In this document: positions 62,049 through 64,000 of the stretch, one piece after another | Layout of the letters: each line of letters starts with the position of its first letter | How positions within the stretch are numbered: position 1 is the stretch's first letter | Assembly (NCBI RefSeq): GCF_003850565.1 | Contig: NZ_CP027706.1 | Location: forward strand, 1,178,001 to 1,242,000 | DNA: 64,000 nt | Source: Pseudomonas sessilinigenes | GTDB taxonomy: Bacteria; Pseudomonadota; Gammaproteobacteria; Pseudomonadales; Pseudomonadaceae | Reading direction: 5' to 3' | The notes under the pieces: generated by a model | Databases searched by the model: none | What the model was told of the DNA's origin: nothing | The model's input: only the letters and a program-made list of their open reading frames with translations | Position numbers and translations under genes: made by a program

Positions 62049-62975
62049 ATGAGCAGATTACTCAAGTGCTGTGCGGTTCTTGCCCTGTTGTTGGGCCTGC
62101 AGGGGTGCAGTTCGCTGCTGTTCTACCCGGAGCCTGGCCTGCCATTCACTCCCCAGCGAGCCAAGCTCGAGTACCGCGACGTGACCCTGACCACTGCCGA
62201 CGGCCTCAAGCTGCGTGCCTGGTGGCTGCCTGCCAAGGCTGGAGTACCGGTCAAGGGTACGGTGCTGCACCTGCATGGCAACGGTGGCAACCTGGCTTGG
62301 CACCTGGGTGGCAGCTGGTGGTTGCCGGAGCAGGGTTATCAGGTCCTGTTGCTGGACTATCGCGGCTATGGGGTGTCCGAGGGGGAGCCATCCCTCCCGG
62401 CGATCTACCAGGACGTCGACGCGGCCTTCAAGTGGCTGGACCAGGCCCCAGAGGTCCAGGGCAAGCCGCTGGTGGTGCTGGGTCAAAGCCTGGGCGGTGC
62501 GTTGGCCATTCACTATCTGGTGGAGCATCCAGAGCGCCAGGGCCAGCTCAAGGCGCTTGTCCTCGATGGCGTACCGGCCAGCTATCGGGATGTCGGGCGC
62601 TACGCCCTGAGCACCTCCTGGTTGACCTGGCCCTTGCAGGTGCCGTTGTCCTGGCTGGTGCCGGACGCCGACAGCGCCATCTACTCCATGCCGCGCCTGA
62701 CAGGCGTGCCCAAGCTGATCTACCACAGCCTCGATGATCCGCTGGTGCCTCTTTCCAATGGCATCCGTCTGTATCAAGCTGCGCCGCCGCCACGGGTCCT
62801 GCAACTGACCCGTGGCGACCATGTGCAAACCTTTGCCGATCCGACCTGGCGCAGCGTCATGCTGCGCTACCTCGATGATCCGCAGCATTTCGACGGGTTG
62901 CGCCGCCTGGGGGAGATCCCCAATTACCCGGCGACACCGAATTCAGCAGTTGAACCTCCAGAGAGTCCGCAATGA
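62049..62975 (+). CDS. Alpha/beta hydrolase lipoprotein
   Basis: 308 residues with a lipoprotein signal (LALLLGLQGC, lipidated Cys about residue 20) followed by an alpha/beta hydrolase of the FrsA/YpfH-like class: oxyanion region LHLHGNGGNLAW, nucleophile Ser in VLGQSLGGALAIH, Asp in IYHSLDDPLVPLSN and His in GDHVQTF. The ATG at 62049 is used because the signal peptide starts there; the frame is open further upstream. It overlaps the next gene in ATGA. Confidence 0.85.
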   Translation: MSRLLKCCAVLALLLGLQGCSSLLFYPEPGLPFTPQRAKLEYRDVTLTTADGLKLRAWWLPAKAGVPVKGTVLHLHGNGGNLAWHLGGSWWLPEQGYQVLLLDYRGYGVSEGEPSLPAIYQDVDAAFKWLDQAPEVQGKPLVVLGQSLGGALAIHYLVEHPERQGQLKALVLDGVPASYRDVGRYALSTSWLTWPLQVPLSWLVPDADSAIYSMPRLTGVPKLIYHSLDDPLVPLSNGIRLYQAAPPPRVLQLTRGDHVQTFADPTWRSVMLRYLDDPQHFDGLRRLGEIPNYPATPNSAVEPPESPQ

Positions 62976-63298
62976 GTGAAGAACGCAACGCCATCCCCAT
63001 GATCATCACCGGTATCTGCAGCATCCTCGGCACCGTGGCCTGCCTGTGGTACTACGGCTACCTGCATTTCGCCAAGCCGGAGGATGCGTTGTTGCTCAAC
63101 GACTTCACCATGCTCAAGACCGTGCCCGGCGAGGATTACAAGATCTCCCTGCAGCCCGCTGCCGAAGTGGCGCAGTGCATGGATGGCGTGCTGGTGTTGT
63201 TCGATACCCAGCAAAAAGGCCTGACTGGAGTCCTGGTCAACAACAAGAAGCAGGCTGTGCGCTGCATGGGCCAGGAGACGCCGCAGCTGGAGCAATGA
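62972..63298 (+). CDS. Small single-pass membrane protein, partner of the hydrolase
   Basis: 108 residues with one TM segment (about 8-30, AIPMIITGICSILGTVACLWYYGYL) and a soluble C-terminal part (MLKTVPGEDYKISLQPAAEV). Family not recognised. It starts inside the hydrolase stop (ATGA), so translation is coupled and the pair probably works together at the envelope. Confidence 0.75.
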   Translation: MSEERNAIPMIITGICSILGTVACLWYYGYLHFAKPEDALLLNDFTMLKTVPGEDYKISLQPAAEVAQCMDGVLVLFDTQQKGLTGVLVNNKKQAVRCMGQETPQLEQ

Positions 63299-63317
63299 TC
63301 CTGGCTTGCGGGAATGA

Positions 63318-63355
63318 AAAACGCCGCGGACCTCAAGGTCCGCGGCGTTTTGTTT
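63318..63355. terminator. Bidirectional terminator between convergent genes
   Basis: Perfect 15-bp stem AAAACGCCGCGGACC / GGTCCGCGGCGTTTT with a TCAA loop and T-runs on both strands. Confidence 0.95.
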
Positions 63356-63384
63356 TCTCTGCCTCTATATAGGCAAAGGCAGGA

Positions 63385-64000
63385 TCAGCGCACCGAAGAG
63401 CGCGGCGCCACAGGCTGGTTGTCGTTGGAAATGGTCACTTCCACGCGACGGTTCATGGCCCGGCCGGATACGCTGCCGTTATCGGCTACCGGGTATTCCT
63501 TGCCATAGCCCTGGGAGACGATGCGCGCAGGATCGACACCCATGCGGATCAGGGCCATCTGCACGGAACCGGCACGGCGCTCGGACAGCGACTGGTTGTA
63601 GGAGTCGCGACCGGTGCTGTCGGTATAGCCTTCGACGATCACCTTGCGATCCGGGTTCTGCTGGAGGAACTGCGCCAGTTTGGTGATGTTGGCCAGGCCG
63701 CTGGGCTTGAGGTCGGACTTGTTGAGGGCGAACAGCACGTCACCGAACGTCACCAGGGTACCGCGGTCGGTCTGTTTGGCGTTGAGGCTGGCCTGCAGCT
63801 GCTTGATCTGTGCATCGCGGGCGTCGAGGATGGCGCGGGCGCGTTGGTCACCGGCGTCCTTGAGCTTGATCTCGGCGGTGCGCAGGGCGATGGTTTCCTT
63901 GGCAACCTCAACCCGCTGGTTGGTCAGGTAGGCCAGCTGGTCGACCTTCTTCTCGTTTTCCTTGTCCAGATAAGCCTTGTCGGCCTTGTCCATCCAGTCG
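63385..64000 (-). CDS. OmpA-family outer-membrane/peptidoglycan-associated protein, 5' end cut off by window
   Basis: The C-terminal ~205 residues are visible. An N-terminal coiled-coil stretch (YLDKENEKKVDQLAYLTNQR) precedes an OmpA peptidoglycan-binding domain (VIVEGYTDSTGRDSYNQSLS ERRAGSVQMALIRMG... VSQGYGKEYPVADN, AMNRRVEVTIS). The frame continues past 64000 (preceding residues D-W), so the start and any signal peptide lie outside the window. The layout resembles DUF4398-OmpA proteins of Pseudomonas. Confidence 0.9.
   Translation of the reverse strand, partial: DWMDKADKAYLDKENEKKVDQLAYLTNQRVEVAKETIALRTAEIKLKDAGDQRARAILDARDAQIKQLQASLNAKQTDRGTLVTFGDVLFALNKSDLKPSGLANITKLAQFLQQNPDRKVIVEGYTDSTGRDSYNQSLSERRAGSVQMALIRMGVDPARIVSQGYGKEYPVADNGSVSGRAMNRRVEVTISNDNQPVAPRSSVR

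Overview
The window is GC-rich chromosomal DNA from a Pseudomonas, most likely the P. fluorescens group (P. protegens / P. chlororaphis-like). The evidence is a complete Wsp surface-sensing operon, a Roc/Sad-type two-component locus, a DUF3509-like small protein, Pseudomonas REP-type palindromes between genes, and the gene orders ypjD/corC-like - ffh - rpsP-rimM-trmD-rplS, xerD-dsbC-hom-thrC and prfB-lysS. Genes fill almost the whole window. No tRNA, rRNA, prophage, insertion sequence or CRISPR array was seen.

Layout. 1-10.9 kb: end of purT, an MHS-type transporter, a CNNM/CorC protein and YpjD, then divergently ffh, the ribosomal/tRNA-modification operon rpsP-rimM-trmD-rplS, a thioesterase and a cation/proton antiporter. 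11-15.7 kb: xerD, dsbC, hom, thrC. 15.8-21.5 kb: a RocS/BvgS-like hybrid kinase, a REC-EAL protein with a degenerate EAL domain and a convergent NarL-type regulator. 21.6-24.1 kb: a small DUF3509-like protein, a periplasmic binding-like protein and a CaiB/BaiF CoA-transferase.

24.4-34.6 kb is the most interesting part. It is a six-gene, same-strand cluster: YjfI/DUF2170, PspA/IM30, YqiJ-like OB-fold membrane protein, YqiK flotillin, a 1715-residue AAA+ ATPase and a single-HKD phospholipase D/nuclease. It is preceded by three TTACA elements spaced 22-23 bp, two of them inside 13-bp perfect repeats, and it carries an internal REP-like hairpin plus terminator before the ATPase gene. The parts suggest a Psp-like membrane-integrity or envelope-stress machine that adds a flotillin scaffold, a large remodelling ATPase and an HKD hydrolase. 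Its joint function is inference.

34.6-47.6 kb: a membrane-anchored helical-repeat protein, yaeQ, recJ, an old-yellow-enzyme homologue, opgD, a GNAT enzyme, a tetR-DUF418 operon with a perfect 28-bp operator, two small envelope genes, a decayed 600-bp stretch and a DUF533/TerB-like protein. 47.8-56.3 kb: wspA-wspB-wspC-wspD-wspE-wspF-wspR, coupled by start/stop overlaps. 56.3-64 kb: a membrane protein, prfB with its programmed frameshift, lysS, a TetR regulator, a QEGLA-motif metallopeptidase-like protein, a lipoprotein hydrolase with a small membrane partner, and the C-terminal part of an OmpA-family protein.
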